Assembly (NCBI GenBank): GCA_011319805.1
Contig: SJRY01000283.1
Location: forward strand, 62,001 to 126,000
Direction: 5' to 3'
From: Macrocybe gigantea
Taxonomy: Eukaryota; Basidiomycota; Agaricomycetes; Agaricales; Callistosporiaceae
DNA: 64,000 nt
Below the pieces are notes generated by a model. The model was not told where the DNA came from. It ran no database searches and worked only from the letters and a program-made list of their open reading frames with translations. The position numbers and the translations under genes are program-made. Positions 10,311 through 22,175 of the stretch are shown piece after piece. The number at the start of each line of letters is the position of its first letter. The stretch's first letter is position 1.

Positions 10311-11965
10311 TGTTCTATGGTATCTTGTCGGTTATTGGCAGTGTCTTCGCTGACAGGAATTTCACTTGAAGGGATAAGTTCAACTGTGGATATCGAGCTG
10401 TGTGATGGTGCAATGGGTGATTAGCCAACAACGCGAGAAAATGCTTACAAGCCGAGGATTTTGATTGATTTTTGACGACGCCCTCGATTCACTGCTGTGC
10501 AGCATCAGCACAGCTTCAAACCCGCTTTTCAAACGTTGGCTGGTCTCGCAAATGACTTTAACAACGCAGTGATTCATGTGACGGAGAGCCTAGACATAGC
10601 TTTTCAGGCAATAACGAGGTGGTCCCACCGTGGATTTGCGGACAATGAAAGCTCAATGAATCCAATGGGACTGTTCCACAAGCGCTTCGAGCACAGCCGA
10701 CTTCAAGATATTTGGACTAAAAATTCGGTGGAATCGGAGGAATCCAAATGTGGGACAAGAAATTCCATGGCGAATCAACGACCTGGGATTCTCTCATTTC
10801 TCTGGCGTGAGAAGTCCACTTCTTGTTGGAGTCGACGGAGCCGTTGAGTCTCCCAAGAAGGAATGAAGAGGAAAACGACGGCAGCCTTGGACTGTGCATC
10901 CGAATCTTTTCGAGCCTCAGATTCAAACGCCGACATCGTCCTCGAAGACGACTCCGAAGGACGTCGCTTCAGCCGTCATGCCTCTGTCTCCCTCGAGATG
11001 ATCACAAGGCCTTTTCTGATGACGTCGCGAGAACAATGGCGCTGGTCCGTGGGCACGTCCGTCGTTTCGGTGCTGTCTCAAGGGCAGACTGCATGCAAGT
11101 CTGGACATCGCGGGGGAGTATCAGATGATATGATTGCTTATTTCGATAAAAGTGTTGAAACAGATGGAACAGCGCGCTGATGGATGCAGGTTTTTTCTTA
11201 TCTTCCATGCTCGGAGATGTGAGCTGAAGCTGAAGGTCCGTTATCCGTTTTTGTCATGATAGGCTATTTTGCTATGTTTGGTTCTCTCGCATTAATCTTT
11301 TTCCCCTCCTCCTATCCATCCACGCCGCCGAGGTCTCAAGCAACACGCTATCACTCGCAACAGCCCGGCAGCATCAGCCAATCCGAATTGACGATAATGA
11401 GCGTGTGAAGTGTAAAGAAAACCGGTTCCTTGTGCTCATCGTGGTCTTACTCTAGCGAAATTTATATTTAGAACTTACCGACTGGCATGGTTGAAATTCA
11501 TATTTTTGGCAGGTTCCGACAGGGTCTATACACTCTTGTGCCACCGCACCGGGGTACGAATACTGACGTGGAGCCCAGGGCCTACTTGTACGACCGTACA
11601 AACTGAACGCTGGATATCTGCCAGCACTTTATGCTTCTCGTGTGAAGCCATGATACAATTTAAATTCAAAGATCGTGAGTGACCTGGCTTCTCGATCACA
11701 TCGTTTGGCATATGCTAATTGCCATGAAGGGATTAATCGACCCCACAGACCCTGGCGCGTCCAGAATAATGCCCCTTTGTCAGGCAAAATGAAAAAGAAC
11801 ATGTCCTGTACCATATGCCCGCGTGGATACCTTCTGTTGGTTCCTTCCGCTGTCTTGTGATCCTGTCAGCAGCATAAAATCCCTTCTTACCTTATCAAAG
11901 CGACCCAGGATCCGCCCACTCTCCGGCTTTCCGCTCTCGCCGCTGCCCTATCCGACGTGCAGAAG
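10311..11965. other. intergenic upstream of the POT transporter
   Basis: About 1.6 kb. A plus-strand frame of 116 codons (10497-10847) and others have no motif and poor codon pattern. The last 300 bp presumably hold the promoter and 5' leader of the peptide transporter. Confidence 0.4.
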
Positions 11966-14576
11966 ATGGCGAGTGCTCAGCACGACCTTCCAGTGCTCCA
12001 TATCGACGAGAAAGTCAAAGATGACACCGTTGACCAGAAGAGGACTTCGACCAGCGAGAAGTCCCTCGAAAAGGCCAAGCCGTTGCTTTACTATGAGCCT
12101 GACGGTGTTCACGATGGCCTGATACCCCCCACGGACGAGGAGCGCGAGACACTGCGCAGAATACCGGACTCTGTCCCATGGAACGCTTATCGTGAGCTCT
12201 TATCACTCGTCATCACCTTCCAGCGGTTCATGAGCTTTCGCATGTAGTCATTGCCCTCGTTGAGTTGGCAGAGCGCTTCTCTGTGCGTTCTTCTGCACTT
12301 CGCAGAAAATCTTGCTGATCTAATTTCTCGACAGTTCTACGGCTCGTCAGTCGTCTTCGTACGTCGTCATCATCAGAAACATTTGCACATATCTAAAAAT
12401 GTCCTCTAGACGAACTTCATACAACAACCTCTCCCGCCTGGATCTCATACGGGTGCTGGCTTCGCCAAGGGCGTATCGGGAGCTCTAGGTCTCGGACAAC
12501 GGGCCTCGACCGGTTTAACAACTTTCTACCAATTTTGGTACGCCACATGATTCCATCTCTGAGCGCCAGATCTGAACGTGTGCTAGGTGCTACGTTACTC
12601 CCCTGTTGGGAGCCTGGATTGCGGACACCTACTTGGGCCGCTTTAACACCATTTGCTGGGCCGTCCTCATCGCCCTCATTGGGCATATTATCCTTATCGT
12701 CGCAGGTGTCCCTGGCGTCATTGACCACAAGTCAGCCGTGGGTGCATTTGCTGTCGCGTTGATTGTCATGGGCCTCGGTATGTTATGCTTGTCATTCATT
12801 TCAGTACTCCATTTGGAGATGCTTAAATGACGTGCACTTGCCAGGCACTGGTCTTTTCAAGAGTAATATATCACCTCTGATCGCGGAGCAGTACAAGAGG
12901 AGGAAGCCGTTCGTGATCACCACGAAGAGCGGGGAAAAGGTTATCATTGACCCTGTCCTCACGGTGTCACGGATGTATATGGTAATAAAACTAATTTTTT
13001 CCCCTTTGTTTCGCAGTCTTATGGGGCCGATGTCTTTATTTTTTAGTACTTTTACCTCTTCATCAATATTGGGGCACTAGTGGGCCAAATCGGCATGACA
13101 TATTCTGAGAAGGTATGCTCCTAAAAAGATGAAATTGTGTATATTCCCCGCTTATGTGGTCGCGACGCACCTCCAGTACGTCGGTTTCTGGCTCGCTTAC
13201 ACACTCCCCACGGTGGTGTTCTTGGTTTGCCCGCTTGTCCTGCTCATGGGCCGCAAACGCTACATCCGGTCTCCGCCAACGGGTTCCGTCCTGGAGACCG
13301 CGTTCCGGCTCTGGAGGTTCGCCGCCAGGGGACGATGGAGCCTCAACCCCGTCAAGACGTATCGTCAACTCACCGCCGCCGACTTTTGGGAGAACGCGAA
13401 ACCGAGCAAGCAGGTTGGCGAATCCAAGCCAGCGTGGATGACGTTTGACGACCAGTGGGTGGACGAAGTCAAGCGCGGCATCAAGGCTTGCGGCGTATTC
13501 TGCTGGTACCCCATTTATTGTGTGTCGTTCTGCTTGTGGACTCTTGCTTGACGTCGTGACTGAGCGGGCGAAAACAACGTTTGACAGGGCTGACGTACAA
13601 CCAGTTGAACAACAATCTCACGTCCCAGGCGGCTACGATGTCGACCCACGGCTTGCCGAATGATGTCCTTTCCAACCTCGACCCGTTCGCGCTCATCATC
13701 TTTATTCCCATCTGCGATCTATTTGTGAGTCTCCAGTTCTCGTAGATGTTCGAGCATTCAGGCTTTTAACCTTTGTTCTCGTAAAGATATACCCTTATCT
13801 GCGTCGCATGGGAATCAACTTTAGCGCCTTGAAGAAAATTACCGCTGGTTTCGCGACCGGAGCAGCCGCCATGATCTGGGCTGCAGGTTAGAAACTTACT
13901 TACCTTTCAGTGTTGTCTGTTCTTAATTTCTATTTTCCTGCAGTCGTCCAACACTACATTTACAAGGTGTGTACTGAGCTGCAGCAATGTCATTCGGATA
14001 AAATAGTGAATTATCATCGGTAGACGAACCCTTGCCACTACAGCGCATCGACTTGTGCGGACGCCGATGGCATTGCCATTGTCTCGCCTCTGAATGTCTG
14101 GATTCAAACCGGCTCGTGCGTCATTCACTTCTTTCCAAGAGCCCTCGTTCATTGAACATGCATTCCAAAGCTACGTTCTCATTGCGTTCAGCGAAATTTT
14201 CGCGTCCATCACCGGATTGGAGTACGCTTTCACAAAAGCACCTGTGAACATGCGCTCCCTCGTCATGGCCGTCTTCTTGTTCACATCAGCTATCTCCTCG
14301 GCTCTCGGCGAAGCCTTTGTCTGTACGTGGCGCTTTCACTTGCAACCTTAATCTTTTCCCGCCACGCAAAAGCCTGTCGTGGATATATACTGATCGAATG
14401 CTTACACAGCCCTATCTGCTGACCCGCTTCTCGTGTGGAACTATGGTGTGATGGGCGTTTTGGCTGGCGTCACGGGAATCTTGTTTTGGTTCATCGTTCG
14501 CAACCTTGACCAGCGCGAGGACGAGCTCAACAATTTGCAAGAGGGGCGTTTGGAAGCAGAGCTGCAGGAAAAATAA
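11966..14576 (+). CDS. POT/PTR2-family proton-coupled oligopeptide transporter
   Basis: Complete 14-exon gene; exon lengths sum to 607 codons including stop, with every phase consistent. Exons: 11966-12191, 12248-12282, 12335-12358, 12410-12537, 12587-12777, 12845-12981, 13047-13112, 13177-13519, 13588-13724, 13787-13886, 13944-13966, 14024-14115, 14171-14322, 14410-14576. The 606-residue product imports di- and tripeptides with protons across the plasma membrane. Evidence: ELAERFSFYGSS in helix 1 (the ExxER-type proton-coupling motif), GLTTFYQFW, PLLGAWIADTYLGRFNTI (PTR2 signature after helix 2), GTGLFKSNISPLIAEQY (second signature), and helices with NPCHYSAST and GLEYAFTKAPVNMRSLVMA near the C terminus. 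The cytosolic N terminus (residues 1-70) is charged, as in fungal Ptr2 proteins. Start chosen at ATG 11966, the first in frame. No frame breaks were found. Confidence 0.93.
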
Positions 14577-15516
14577 TTCCTGGAGGGAAATTGAAGGGGA
14601 GATGTCGGAGTGGGTAATGTATAACACGTATATTACGCCTTGTTATCGTTTCGATATGTATCTTCTTTTCCGTGACAGCGAACGTCTTTTATTATTAATG
14701 GCGAATCGGCTATCGTCTTTCCTGCCTCGGGCTCTGTCTTGATCATCAACCAATCAGTGTCCTTGTTCAAAGGTGGCAACTCATGCAGGAGTGACGTGTA
14801 GGTGCACATGTCTCCCTACCGAGAATGTCTGCGGTCTTCACACCCGGCTGAACCTACATGGCGGCCGAAGATAGGCTACCGAGAAACAGTTTGTTTCTGA
14901 CGTAGAGACAATATTGTCCAGTTCGCTATGCTGGGATGAGAGGCGGACCTCGTGACAAACCCTTGTCTCCATTTCACGTTAGATCGGGACGTCGTGCAAT
15001 CCCTCACGTCTCAAGTTCATTCTCTGTTCTTCAGCAGCTTCTATTCGGCTGATATCGAGACCTATAGATATTAAATCCTTCCACCGGTAAAACCGAGTTG
15101 GCTTGACAAAAAAAATATGGCGCTAAACACAATCAAGGGTAGATCCCTAGGACTCTTGTTCCCGACATCCCATCACGATTCCGCGATTTGTGGCAATTTC
15201 TTCAACAACGCTTCTATCTCGGTGAATGCAGATGCGATTGTTGTATCCCTGCTGTATTTGATTGCGTTTTCGATTCCGATACCTACATTGCTCCAGTGGG
15301 GCTCGTGTTTTGTCTGGAGGATTCGTGTTATCCATAATGCAGCGCGCTCTTGCGAGAGTTCGGGCAGCCGTAACGTGTCTGAGAATCGGAGCTATCTCAA
15401 GGAATTTGAATCTTCGGTGTTGATGGTCGACGGAGGTCAGGAAAGAATAATTAAAATGGACTACTATGTGTGTGTAATCCACGTTCTGGATTGCTTAACT
15501 AAATGTATGACTAAGC
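14577..15516. other. intergenic between POT gene and tRNA
   Basis: About 940 bp; no exon chain or RNA signal found. The 162-codon plus-strand frame (15117-15605) runs through the tRNA gene and has no motif. Confidence 0.4.
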
Positions 15517-15521
15517 AAAAA
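15517..15521 (-). terminator. Pol III terminator of tRNA-Gly
   Basis: Run of five T on the minus strand, 6 nt after the 3' end of the tRNA; the usual RNA polymerase III stop. Confidence 0.6.
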
Positions 15522-15527
15522 GGCAGT

Positions 15528-15608
15528 GCATTAAGGGGGAATCGAACCCCCGGCGGGTCGAGCTTATTTGCATGGCAACGACCCAGGTTACCACTACCCC
15601 ATTAATGC
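15528..15608 (-). tRNA. tRNA-Gly (anticodon GCC) with an 11-nt intron
   Basis: Minus-strand cloverleaf: acceptor stem GCATTAA/TTAATGC, D arm GGGT-AGTGGTA-ACCT, anticodon stem GGTCG/CGACC, T arm GGGGG-TTCGATT-CCCCC. The loop reads TTGCCA before the intron, so the anticodon is GCC at positions 34-36. Removing TGCAAATAAGC between positions 37 and 38, the standard place for nuclear tRNA introns, leaves a 7-nt loop and a 70-nt mature tRNA. The internal B box GGTTCGATTCC is canonical. It decodes GGC and GGT glycine codons. Confidence 0.93.
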
Positions 15609-15646
15609 TACGGCGAGTTAGGTCGTAATTTAAGTAAGGTTACACA

Positions 15647-16359
15647 TCAGCCGTTGACCGGAAATACGTGAAGCTGCACATCGTAGCAATAGTCTGGTGC
15701 AGAATGGAAGGAGGAAAGTGATTGCGATACATTAAACATCACATTTGTCTGTCCGCGAAATCCTGGAAATGAACACAAGGACCACAAGTCCGTGAATCCG
15801 TGCGCGCCGAGCAGAAGAAGATCATGCCCGGTCTCGTTGGTGGCAGTGAACGACCGCGCTGCCGGAAAGGAATAGAACGTGCTCGTCCTCCAGCTCAAAA
15901 ACCCGCCACTTCTGACGTCCGTCGCGTTTGTGATCCATCCTCCAGCCGAAGTGAAGGCTCGTAGTGACGCGTTGACGAGGCTGAGAGACGGATAATCGTT
16001 GTATGGATATGAAGCATACGTCTTAAGCAGCAATTATGTGTTAGCGCAGGCCTTCGTTCGAATGTTTAAAAGCCCATCTACCGATGTAACATGAAATGTC
16101 AAGCCTGCGCTTGCGCCTGCATGTGCGTTTGTGAGTTCTTAGCAGCAAAGAACAGCTCAGTGTGTTCACCATTCTGACCAAGAACTAGCGGGGCGCCCGT
16201 TGTGTTGGCGTTGGGAAGGGTCGTGTTTATCGCTGCAAGCGTAAAGTTGAATGCGAGGGTATCTAGCACCTCCGGCTCTCCCGAACTGAACGGAAGCGCA
16301 GAACTCATGCGCACGACGGCCATGACAGCAATGAGTAAAAGAAGCCGTTGGTATGCCAT
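15647..16359 (-). CDS. small secreted protein of unknown function
   Basis: Two exons, 16359-16144 and 16021-15647, give 196 residues. Residues 1-23 (MAYQRLLLLIAVMAVVRMSSALP) form a clear signal peptide. The mature part has several N-glycosylation sites (NFTL, NTT, NVS, NAS) and the stretches APLVLGQNG and TYASYPYNDYPSLSL, which I associate with a common small secreted family in Agaricomycetes. The intron between FFA and TYASYP has no GT donor; it fits a GC-AG intron (GCTAAG..CTTAAG, 122 nt) with a CTAAC branch site 16-18 nt before the acceptor. Without splicing, the frame would stop in a Gln/Ala-rich tail after 25 further codons. Function unknown; extracellular. Confidence 0.7.
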
Positions 16360-17098
16360 GGCGATGAGCGGGACCAAAGGAGGGCAGAAAAGACGTGGCA
16401 GGCGAAGATGACCCTCTTAAGCCTCTCCATCAACCCGGATATCTAGATTGGCGGCACACGTGTAGGAGTTTCGGGTCGAGCTGCACGCGTTGCTCCGGCC
16501 GAGGGGAGAACAGGCTTCGTGAGCTTGAACGGCGTTCAGGAGCAAGACCGTTTTCGAAAAAGACTCGGTAGAAATCTCGTCTGATAGATTGCTAACGTGG
16601 CATTCGGAGAGGTTTGGCTGAAATCGCGGACAATGTCTTTGATGCAGGAAACAGACCCTGCCTGAGCGGTGACCATTCATAAGAGAAGGACTACCAAGCC
16701 AAAAAGGAATGTACTTGATTAGAATGTGGTTTCGTGGATTATTCTTATTGGGACTCGTTTCGGACCTGGCCGTACCCTTACTTGGCATGGCATTGACGAA
16801 GTTCGAAACGGGGCATTCATTGCCGTGCATCCTGGTATCTGCGCACTGCTGATGGAAGGAACAGGCGTCGAGAGCTTTGCACGCCTTGACAGGTTCCCGA
16901 TAACCTCATAACGCCATGTGGACGAGAGTCAGCAATGGCGTTTGCGGCTGCTCGACGCGAAAAGCGATACCTGCACAATCAGCGAATTCAGGAGCTCAAA
17001 GATCTCAACAAGAAGGCCCACTACATAGGTTAACGCCCGGAAAACAGGGTATATAGTACAATGAAATCGGAATACAACGGAACTTTCGTCTTTTCTTT
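16360..17098. other. intergenic between secreted protein and peroxiredoxin
   Basis: About 740 bp. A 33-codon plus-strand frame at 16937-17035 rich in Lys/Arg/Glu is the only protein-like piece and is not supported. No other signal. Confidence 0.4.
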
Positions 17099-18137
17099 TT
17101 ATGAGCTTTGTCCAGATTGGCCTTTGATGAAATCCAGCGCGAGCTTTGGGCTACAGAGAAAAGAATAGACAATGAGCATTCATGAACGACGGACCAAGAA
17201 TGCGAGCAGAACACACCTGTCGACTGGCTTCACTGGAATCTTCTTCTCCACCAGCTGACCTCCCTTTTCGAAAATGAAATGGCTGCGCTTCGTCTTTCCT
17301 CCTTCTCCAGCTCCGAGTGCAGAGATCAAGATCCGCTTCGGGTCAGAAATCAACGGATACGGGAGCTCTTTCTGTTTAGTGCACGTTTCCGAGGCGGCGA
17401 GGGATAAGAGTTCATTAAAAAAAACAAGATACGGGCCTGGCCTGACAGAATCCTCACCTTTGTCTGCCATTTTTTCTGAGCGTTCGGCGAGTCGGCACTT
17501 AAACAATAGACGTCGTATCCAAGGCCAGTGAAGTCGGGATAAATGTCACGGAATCCGCAGGCTTGGTTGGTACAACCAGCTACGCAGAAGAAAGGAGCCA
17601 ATCGTTCTGTGAGCTGTTAATCCACAAACTTAGGGAAACTGCGACCCACGCGTATCAGCCTTGGGAACGAGGAAAAGAACGACACCTTTCTCAGTAGCGA
17701 GCTCGCCGACTTGAAGATCTTCGTCCTTCTCGTTCTTCAACGTGAGTGATGGCAAGGAGTCGCCGAGGTCGATGGCTTGGAGCTGAGCAGAGGTCGTGTC
17801 CTTGCCATCTTCTTCATTTTCACCCTTTTCGCCAGACTTGGCCTGGATGAAAGGATGAATACGTCTGCACGCATGGCAAGATGATGGAGAACAGGGAGAA
17901 AAAAAGATTGGATCAAACTCGGGATCATCGCACCTTCTTGCTCGACGATCCCTTCGTGTTCCCTTTGCCATCCACAGGCTCGCCCTTCGCGGCTCGTTTC
18001 CTGGAATTCATGCTCGGTTTCTCCAGGGTGGTCTCTTTTGCGGCAGCAGAAGACGAAATGCGTGACGAACGCCGTGGTGGCTGGGCTGACTCTCCGTCGG
18101 CCGCCGTGGTCGCAGCCTGGGCTTTCCTGGGAGGCAT
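17099..18137 (-). CDS. nuclear-type peroxiredoxin (BCP/Dot5 class)
   Basis: Five exons, 18137-17934, 17842-17650, 17579-17458, 17371-17217 and 17150-17099, join in phase to 241 residues. It reduces hydroperoxides with thioredoxin as electron donor. The first 75 residues are a basic, Ser/Lys-rich extension (PPRRSSRISSS, MNSRKRAAKG) resembling nuclear localisation signals, as in yeast Dot5. The AhpC/TSA fold follows: LGDSLPSLTLKNEKDEDL, then VVLFLVPKADT, PGCTNQACGFRD, with the peroxidatic Cys in PGCT and a second Cys five residues on, the atypical 2-Cys arrangement of BCP/PrxQ enzymes. KELPYPLISDPKRIL and a C-terminal KLALDFIKGQ helix complete it. The catalytic region is split by an intron directly before PGCTNQACG. 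No defects seen. Confidence 0.9.
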
Positions 18138-18577
18138 GGTCGATCCTAGGTCGTCTTGCGATCGTGTAGGAGCTTGAAAGGTGAAAGAGGCGATGGTGGT
18201 GGGAGCGAACGTTGACCGCGATGTGAGAGCGTCTGTTCGGCCTTCGAATTCGAACACCGTCAGCAGTCAATACATTCGCCCTAGAGCTATACAGAACGAA
18301 GCCGATTCTAGACCAAGAGGCAAGTGGATCTCTGAATTCCGTTCACTCATGCAGCAATGCAACCATGCAGTACGACAATCCATGGGACTAGATGTTTATT
18401 CCTATGTAAATACGCACAGACTACCCAACGATAAAGGTCAAACGGAAGCTCTTATCGCAGAAAAGGGACTGATGATAGTATTAACGCTTACCGCTACCTT
18501 GCATTACGGCGCCAGGCCTCTACCTCGAACAGGTCTGCTAAACAAAAGTTCTGACAGGGTATAGAATCTCCTACTAA
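18138..18577. other. intergenic between peroxiredoxin and FunK1 copy 1
   Basis: About 440 bp, including the peroxiredoxin promoter and the 3' flank of the FunK1-like gene. A 127-codon plus-strand frame here has no motif. Confidence 0.4.
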
Positions 18578-20905
18578 CTAAAATTTATCTAGAAAGTGCC
18601 AATCATGGTGGGGTCGGATAGGTGCCATGTCCTTAACACTGTTGGCCCACCCAAGGTTGTCCACCATATTCAAACCCGTCGGATAGCAAACATATGCACC
18701 TTCTCTGCGTTCTGCGCGGGCTGTCAAAATCCGAGACTTGTTATTGTCAATTTCTTCCTGAAGGCCATCAGGCAAGCCTTCATCATGCTCATCTAAATCG
18801 AACGGGCCTGCCCAGTCAAAGTCAATAAGCTGCAGCTTGCCTTCCTCATCGAACAACACGTTTGGGCTTGCGCAAGTCACCCAAGACCCATCCTTCAGAA
18901 TGCAACATGAACAAGGCATCATGAAGCTGAGTTCGTGCCGTGGCAGGGACGTCGGAGCTGGCATCGACATAGTCCATAACGACCATGTACATTAAATCGA
19001 CGGACCGTCCAGCCGGAAAAGATAATTGGTGTTGGTGCGTGTTCTCGGCAGCACGGATCGAAAATGCCTTGCCGTCGTCCGGAATAAGGCCAAAGTAGCG
19101 AATTTCGGGAGCATAACCCTTGTCTGCAAGGAATTTGTGGACATGCTGACCGTATTTAGAGACGAACTTGACGACAATGTCATGGGCATCAGTTGTACGG
19201 GCCTTGTACGTGACACAACGTGGATCGTCTTCCAAGGCCTTCTCGTAAGTGAAGAGAATTCTTTGATCATTCTCTATAAAGAAATTTGCATAAGGGTAGA
19301 AGCGGGGATGTGGAAGAGCAGAGTTGTATTCGGGAATAGTGTCCTCGGTAATGACTGCTTTGTAGAAGGACTCGAGCTCGTGAATGGCATCTCGAACGGC
19401 ACGCAGGACTCGAGCCAACCTGTACACTCGAGCATCGTCGTGCGTAGTGGAGTAGCCAAGCCACATCATGTCTGTGAGCCGTTGAACGATGATCTTGTCC
19501 GTAAAGACGCCGCCTAGAACGGATAACCAAGGGCCACCTCCCGCAAGCATAAGAGTAGGACAACAGCATTTGTCGCGAACAGGCTTTATCTACGGCCCGG
19601 GAAGCATAAGACACGTGAGATCTTGACGTGATACTATAATAGAAAACGCACTCCTTCATCGATCCAGTAACGTCTAAGACTGATGCCGGCTTGACTTGTG
19701 GGATCGCAGCCCCCTTCGCCGATGTCTCGCTTTAGCTCTATCTTCAGGATCCTAATCCGGGTAGATCCAGGGCCTTGTACTTCGACCGCATGAATGCCAT
19801 CGGGCATAGATCGGTCAGGGTTGGGTTCCTCCGTAATGGTGACGCCCAAAGCCTTTGAAAACAGCTCCCGTATATCTCGATTTCTAAGATCCTCAGCGTT
19901 CTTCTTTGACTTCCTAGTGGTTGACCGGGTGGCGTCCATTTTCGATAGGCGATTCATGAGCTTTTGGGCATTTACGAGATCTTCAGGACTTGGCAAGTTG
20001 GAAGGATCGTCAAGAAATCGGAAGAACCGCTCGAAAACTGGATGGAATATCTGGATGGGCGGGGCAATAGTCGGAGGCCCGCCTTCCGCATATCGACCAT
20101 CATAGATCGTCAATTGCGGCTTCTTCTGGGTATTCTGGTATGATGATGACTTGGCGCCTTCGTGTGGCGCGGTTCCGCGATCTGAAAGCACTTCTTCGTA
20201 TCCTAAAACCGTTAAGACAATGTCAAGGAAACGTTCAGCACGGCATAAAGGCAGAGGACTCACTTCGATTCTCGGGAAGGGGAACAATCACATCGCGTGC
20301 CTCGTTGTGTTCTTCTCCGGGCCCTCCATGTACATTAATATAAGAGCCTTTGGCGGTGATAATCAGGTGGACGTGATCATCATCGTCCAAGTGTAGGACT
20401 TTAGAGAATGAGCGGACTGCCGAAATGCGCTCTGCGATGTCTTGCACCTTGCCGATGTCCTTTGTCCATTCTTCGCTGATGGCGTCATCAATGGGAATCA
20501 AAGCCTGGGCTGGGAATTGTCAACTGGTAACAAAAGAGGATTTCGCGAGCGACTTACTTTCCAAAATCGAACTGTGAGTGCTTGAGCATGGAATTCGAAA
20601 TACCGCTCGAGCTCCTTGGTGAAGAATTTTACAGAGTTTTGGGCTCTGTCACTCAAGAGATGCGAGGGAATTTCGCTAGCAATGGGTTCGGAAGGAGTGG
20701 ATTTGTCGAAAAACAACCAAAAGAGAGTGACAGTATTGTCTTGCGCCACATTTGACCTCGAACGTTCATCCGCAGACTGTTGGCTAGCGGCCGAGTTTTC
20801 TGCGCGTGGACGTGTGGAAGGAAGATCCTGCTGGTCTGGAGGTCCTCTTGAGCGCGTTGATACCGATAATCGTCTTGTGGCATTGGAACAAAGTGAAGCG
20901 CAAGT
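18578..20905 (-). CDS. FunK1-like protein kinase, copy 1 (frame break in catalytic loop)
   Basis: Member of the fungal-specific FunK1 kinase family (Pkinase_fungal), expanded in mushrooms; targets unknown. Exons on the minus strand: up to 20558 (ending TVRFWK), from ALIPIDDA near 20510 to about 20270 (ending PLPENR), about 20206-19650 (YEEVLSDRG to RRYWIDEG) and about 19597-18578. The N-terminal half (ISEEW, HVHLIITAKG, TIYDGRYAEGGPP) is the usual FunK1 leader; the kinase lobe includes ILKIELKRDIGEGGC and MVVMDYVDA. The catalytic loop GWVLGDLRKP breaks at an AAA run (18861-18863) and resumes one frame over as PNVLFDEEGKLQLIDFDWAG, so one extra base destroys the frame between the catalytic Asp and Asn. 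The start codon is uncertain; an in-frame stop at 20906-20908 limits it. Confidence 0.75.
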
Positions 20906-20997
20906 CTACGGCGTGGCACGCGTTTTATTATCACGCGATGTCACGTGCCACTCATCCCATTCCAGTTTCCCTCTCCGCCGTCGCTTCCATCTCGACC

Positions 20998-21830
20998 ATG
21001 CGCTCTCCTTTCTCCTCACCCTCTCGCTTCCCCTCCTCTCTCTCGCCGCCACTCACGACCAGACCGTCATGATCAGCGACGACGACTTCATCCTCCCGGA
21101 CGAGCCAACTCGCCCCCGCCACCGACGACACCGTCGCAATCACAGCAATCCAAGCCCACCCTGGCAGACCTCCTCACGATCGAAAACTCGGCATCCATAT
21201 TCTACTCGTACGCGCGCGAGCTCGAGATGAGCCGTATCTTTGCCGACAAGCGCGCGCGTGACGCTGTTCGTGCCGACGAACAAGGCAGTGATGGCGCTGG
21301 CGAGGAAACCGTGAGTCGGACGATGCGTGTTTTCGTCTTGTCTATGCCCTCTATGAACTTTTATTCTACTGGAATGCAGACATCAAGGCCCGGAGAAGAC
21401 AGCAGATGATGATATACATATCTCCGAAGAAGAGTTTGACCGTCGCTCGAAGCGCAACGTCGAACGGTGGATATCCGCCCACATCATCCCGGTACGTCAT
21501 GTCTCGTCCCTCGTGCTTGCCTTACCCCATTCCCGCCTCGTCCTCCTCCCACCCTCCTCTTACCCGATATCGCGACAGGAATCCCCACTCGAGTTCGAAG
21601 CCGGGAATACAAGACCATGCTCGGCGGAACGACTATCAGCCTCGTGCCCATCGCCGGAAGGAAGACCTCTGACCCGGACTGGACGCGGTTCACGATCGAC
21701 GGCTCCATACACATGCTCAGCAAGAGAGAGGTCTGCCTCGTGCTTTTAATGTGGCGTGCTTGTGCTAACCTCAACGCAGGGCGCGAATGGTGATTTATAC
21801 ATGATCGACCGATCGATATTGACCGACTAA
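20998..21830 (+). CDS. fasciclin (FAS1)-domain protein with frame breaks
   Basis: Plus-strand gene with FAS1 adhesion-domain features: PTLADLLTIENSASIFYSYA, TLFVPTNKAVMALARKP (the conserved H1 box), RNVERWISAHIIP (H2 region), TMLGGTTISLVP and GANGDLYMIDRSILTD at the C terminus. Introns: 21310-21379, one near 21492-21580, and about 21731-21779 (GTCTGC donor). A hydrophobic segment ALSFLLTLSLPLLSLAAT near 21002-21055 looks like a signal peptide, placing the product at the cell surface or outside. It cannot be translated in one frame: the ATG at 20998, the signal segment, the first FAS1 strand and TLFVPTNK occupy shifting frames, so two or three one-base indels are implied. FAS1 proteins mediate adhesion; the partner is unknown. 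Confidence 0.65.
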
Positions 21831-22175
21831 TCGAAGACATCGACTCGGATTGCTCTGGCCCTATCTGTACTTTCAGTTACTCGTGTACTTTCTAGTTTCG
21901 CTGGGATAATCGAATACCCATCCCGTCCAGTACAAACGCCCCGTTCACGTAGCTGAAGTGAAGAAAATTACAATGAAATTGACACTTTCGAAAACTATAC
22001 ACAGGAGAGGTACATTTCTTTCTTGGTTTGTCGTTTCTATCTATCTCGTCGCCTAGCGCCATGTCCCCGTCGCGCATATCAAAGCATACGAAAGACGAAA
22101 AAAGAACAAGAAAAAGAGACGAAAAAAGCCAGTTGACGGAAAGGATTGGTCATCTGACAGGCGATCACGATAAGT
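21831..22175. other. convergent 3' region of FAS1 gene and transaldolase
   Basis: 345 bp of 3' flank for both genes. The part at 22040-22175 is duplicated, in opposite orientation, at 41350-41505 beside the second coiled-coil kinase. Confidence 0.6.

Noticed and set aside
10497..10847. 116-codon plus-strand frame
   Set aside because: No domain, no homologous copy, no neighbouring exons.
15117..15605. 162-codon plus-strand frame
   Set aside because: Runs through the tRNA-Gly gene on the opposite strand and has no motif.
16937..17035. 33-codon frame rich in Lys, Arg and Glu
   Set aside because: Too short, no homology recognised, no context supporting a small protein.
18181..18564. 127-codon plus-strand frame in the peroxiredoxin promoter region
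   Set aside because: No motif; overlaps the upstream region of a well-supported gene.
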